In this document: positions 63,672 to 64,000 of the stretch, in pieces | How positions within the stretch are numbered: the first letter of the stretch is position 1 | Layout of the letters: every line of letters begins with the position of its first letter | NCBI GenBank assembly: GCA_027620495.1 | Contig: JAQCEA010000003.1 | Coordinates: forward strand, 62,001 to 126,000 | Direction of reading: 5' to 3' | DNA from: Pseudomonadota bacterium | Lineage (GTDB): Bacteria > Pseudomonadota > Alphaproteobacteria > Puniceispirillales > Puniceispirillaceae | DNA: 64,000 nt | Notes under the pieces: generated by a model | What the model saw: the letters and a program-made list of their open reading frames with translations, nothing else | Database searches by the model: none | Told to the model about the DNA's origin: nothing | Program-made: the position numbers and the translations under genes

Positions 63672-64000
63672 TTAAAGGGGCCAATGCGAACCTTTATCAA
63701 GACGTCTGTTGTCAAGCTTTGTCTCACGATTAGTGAATCTAGGAACACCATTAACGATAGAAAATTCGTCAACATATTTTCCGATCACGAAAAGACGGCT
63801 CTCGCCGGAGTCGAGGTGCGAGTTAATACCATCAAGCATATTCTGATATATTGTGACCGAACTAACCGCGGTCGCAGATTTGCCGTCATCTGAAATATCG
63901 ATCGAATAAACCGAGGTGTGTCGATGTAACGGTGAGTGATCAGTATTGTGCTTTGGAAGCATATCCATCAGCCCAATCAACTCTTTTTTATCACCACTAA
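63672..64000 (-). CDS. SnoaL/NTF2-like protein (N-terminus outside window)
   Basis: The frame stays open to the window edge, so the start lies beyond it; about 109 C-terminal residues are visible. HRHTSVYSIDISDDGKSATA, then a YVDEFSIVNGVPRF strand pair and a terminal LDNRRLDKG, match the end of SnoaL-like (NTF2-fold) domains, which occur in polyketide cyclases and dioxygenase small subunits. It precedes the Rieske ferredoxin gene by 63 bases on the same strand, consistent with one oxygenase-type operon. Confidence 0.72.
   Translation of the reverse strand, partial: SGDKKELIGLMDMLPKHNTDHSPLHRHTSVYSIDISDDGKSATAVSSVTIYQNMLDGINSHLDSGESRLFVIGKYVDEFSIVNGVPRFTNRETKLDNRRLDKGSHWPL

Overview
The window is a gene-dense stretch of an alphaproteobacterial chromosome. 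The taxonomic call is inference. It rests on the gene order phoR-pstSCAB-phoU-phoB with enlarged PstC and PstA, PHO boxes in the alphaproteobacterial style, and a PlcP-type lipid-remodelling locus. Many acyl-CoA, GMC-oxidoreductase and osmolyte-type catabolic genes also point to a marine heterotroph, possibly SAR116-like. No rRNA, tRNA, CRISPR array, insertion sequence or phage gene was found.

Layout. (1) 1-10.5 kb is a C4/C5 dicarboxylate region. A 5'-truncated MmgE/PrpD gene, a FAS1-like (MaoC-type) hydratase, a CitE-like lyase and a class III CoA-transferase resemble itaconate or mesaconyl/citramalyl-CoA modules. A LysR regulator separates them from a tightly coupled operon with a succinate dehydrogenase/fumarate reductase (order B-C-D-A) and a two-subunit class I fumarase. 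The flavoprotein has Cys where the covalent-FAD His normally sits. (2) 10.5-15.2 kb, minus strand: propionyl-CoA carboxylase alpha and beta with a DMT transporter gene between them. (3) 15.5-17.5 kb: hydroxypyruvate isomerase and glucokinase, with three short tandem-repeat arrays in and after the glucokinase gene. (4) 17.6-28.7 kb is the phosphate regulon: ppk, ppx, a PhoR without membrane segments, a four-unit PHO box, pstS, an intercistronic terminator, pstCAB, phoU and phoB.

(5) 28.7-33.9 kb is visibly A+T-richer. It holds three small unrecognised genes and a PHO box, then a PlcP-like metallophosphatase translationally overlapping a glycosyltransferase fused to a diacylglycerol kinase, and a convergent PlsC-type acyltransferase. 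This looks like a phosphate-starvation membrane-lipid remodelling unit. The fused glycosyltransferase-kinase would place both fates of diacylglycerol on one polypeptide, and it is the most interesting object in the window. (6) 33.9-38.9 kb: a conserved unknown, YaiI, a 50-residue DUF2256 gene, ArsC with an AqpS-type aquaglyceroporin, TypA/BipA and PyrE.

(7) 39-53.6 kb: two GMC oxidoreductases, an RND efflux pair, an amidase, glutathione-dependent formaldehyde dehydrogenase, an agmatinase-like enzyme, an ectoine-hydrolase-like M24 protein, an M20 deacetylase and a DMT transporter. (8) 53.6-62.3 kb: glutaryl-CoA dehydrogenase, ribulose-phosphate epimerase, a glutathionyl-hydroquinone-reductase-type GST, TrhO, a FAD monooxygenase, and an omega-aminotransferase divergent from a MocR regulator with paired direct repeats between them. 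(9) 62.3-64 kb, minus strand: a SnoaL-like gene running off the window, a Rieske ferredoxin with a very acidic tail, and an unrecognised 291-residue protein overlapping it.
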